Program-made: the position numbers and the translations under genes | Notes under the pieces: model-generated | Told to the model about the DNA's origin: nothing | The model's input: only the letters and a program-made list of their open reading frames with translations | Database searches by the model: none | Shown: positions 5,261 to 5,756 of the stretch, piece by piece | Position numbering within the stretch: the stretch's first letter is position 1 | Layout: each line of letters starts with the position of its first letter | Assembly (NCBI GenBank): GCA_050954865.1 | Contig: JBPBQN010000052.1 | Location: forward strand, 1 to 5,756 | Direction: 5' to 3' | DNA from: Mucilaginibacter_A sp050954865 | GTDB lineage: Bacteria > Bacteroidota > Bacteroidia > Sphingobacteriales > Sphingobacteriaceae | Length of the DNA stretch: 5,756 nt

Positions 5261-5756
5261 ATGTCTGTAAATAAAGAAGTTAAGCGCATCACTACCAACA
5301 CGTTGCAGGAAATGAAGCAGCGCGGTGAGCGGATTGCCATGCTTACGGCCTATGATTTTTCGATGGCGGCGGTGGTGGAAGATGCCGGAATGGACGTGAT
5401 TTTGGTGGGAGATTCTGCTTCCAACGTGATGGCCGGACACGAAACCACGCTGCCCATTACGCTGGATCAGATGATTTATCATGCTTCGTCGGTTGTTCGC
5501 GCCGCCAAAAAAGCGTTGGTGGTAGTTGATCTGCCTTTTGGTTCTTACCAGGGCAACTCTAAGGAAGCTTTGTATTCGGCCATCCGCATTATGAAAGAAG
5601 CCGGCGCACATGCTGTAAAAATGGAAGGTGGAACGGAAATTGTAGAATCTGTGATCCGTATTCTGGCGGCCGGCATTCCGGTGATGGGCCATTTGGGTTT
5701 AACGCCGCAATCCATTTATAAATTTGGCACTTACACCGTTCGGGCCAAAGAAGAAG
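5261..5756 (+). CDS. panB: 3-methyl-2-oxobutanoate hydroxymethyltransferase, 3' end outside the window
   Basis: ATG 5261 opens a frame that runs past the window end, giving 165 residues of an expected 260-275. PanB transfers a hydroxymethyl group from 5,10-methylenetetrahydrofolate to alpha-ketoisovalerate, forming ketopantoate, the first committed step of pantothenate and CoA synthesis. It is a cytoplasmic TIM-barrel enzyme. Family blocks are clear: MLTAYDFSMA (27-36), ILVGDSASNVMAGHETTLPIT (47-67), VVVDLPFGSYQ (87-97), AVKMEGG (118-124) and GHLGLTPQS (143-151). By alignment with E. coli PanB, the Mg ligands D45, D84 and E114 correspond to D51, D90 and E122, and K112 to K120; all are kept. 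The catalytic Glu near E. coli 181 lies beyond the window. The frame on the minus strand at 5231-5692 is an antisense shadow. Confidence 0.97.
   Translation, partial: MSVNKEVKRITTNTLQEMKQRGERIAMLTAYDFSMAAVVEDAGMDVILVGDSASNVMAGHETTLPITLDQMIYHASSVVRAAKKALVVVDLPFGSYQGNSKEALYSAIRIMKEAGAHAVKMEGGTEIVESVIRILAAGIPVMGHLGLTPQSIYKFGTYTVRAKEE

Noticed and set aside
5231..5692. Open reading frame of 153 codons on the minus strand
   Set aside because: It is antisense to panB, whose plus-strand frame shows all family motifs. The minus translation is rich in His, Arg and Asn with no recognisable domain.

Overview
The window looks like ordinary chromosome from a Bacteroidetes bacterium, most likely of the Sphingobacteriaceae type (Pedobacter or Mucilaginibacter relatives). 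The reasons are the A/T-rich intergenic DNA, the lack of clear Shine-Dalgarno sequences, two boxes matching the Bacteroidetes -7 consensus TAnnTTTG, and the general character of the proteins. No phage, transposase, CRISPR array, tRNA or rRNA is visible. The genus is inference.

Layout from left to right. (1) The 3' part of a DUF72 (YecE-like) gene on the plus strand. (2) Convergent to it, a small four-helix membrane protein gene (702-1058, minus). (3) A minus-strand operon read from right to left: a MarR-type repressor (3696-3256), an MFS exporter of the EntS/MFS_3 type (3218-1953) and an isochorismatase-like hydrolase (1928-1366). Gaps are only 37 and 24 bases, and the operon ends at an intrinsic terminator. 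A palindrome between the putative promoter and the marR start suggests autoregulation. The set resembles a repressor-controlled efflux and detoxification unit of unknown substrate. The hydrolase gene is broken near its start by an apparent one-base deletion that separates the first 12 codons, and leaves the catalytic Asp codon outside the usable reading frame. (4) carA (5050-3938, minus), the glutaminase subunit of carbamoyl phosphate synthetase, with its own terminator and a leader of about 100 bases. (5) Divergent from carA, the first 165 codons of panB (5261 to the window end, plus), for the first committed step of pantothenate synthesis.

The most notable non-coding signal is an intergenic repeat family. 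Its core, TAAAAACAG(T/C)AT, occurs five times on the plus strand and once inverted, always between genes. In two places (620-684 and 3801-3866) the homology covers about 65 bases and includes an intrinsic terminator hairpin, so the unit looks like a terminator-carrying dispersed repeat. A third terminator (1289-1321) has the same core in the same relative position. A second curiosity is a decayed 16-18 base tandem repeat running across the carA stop codon. I see no multi-gene system here that is plainly new.
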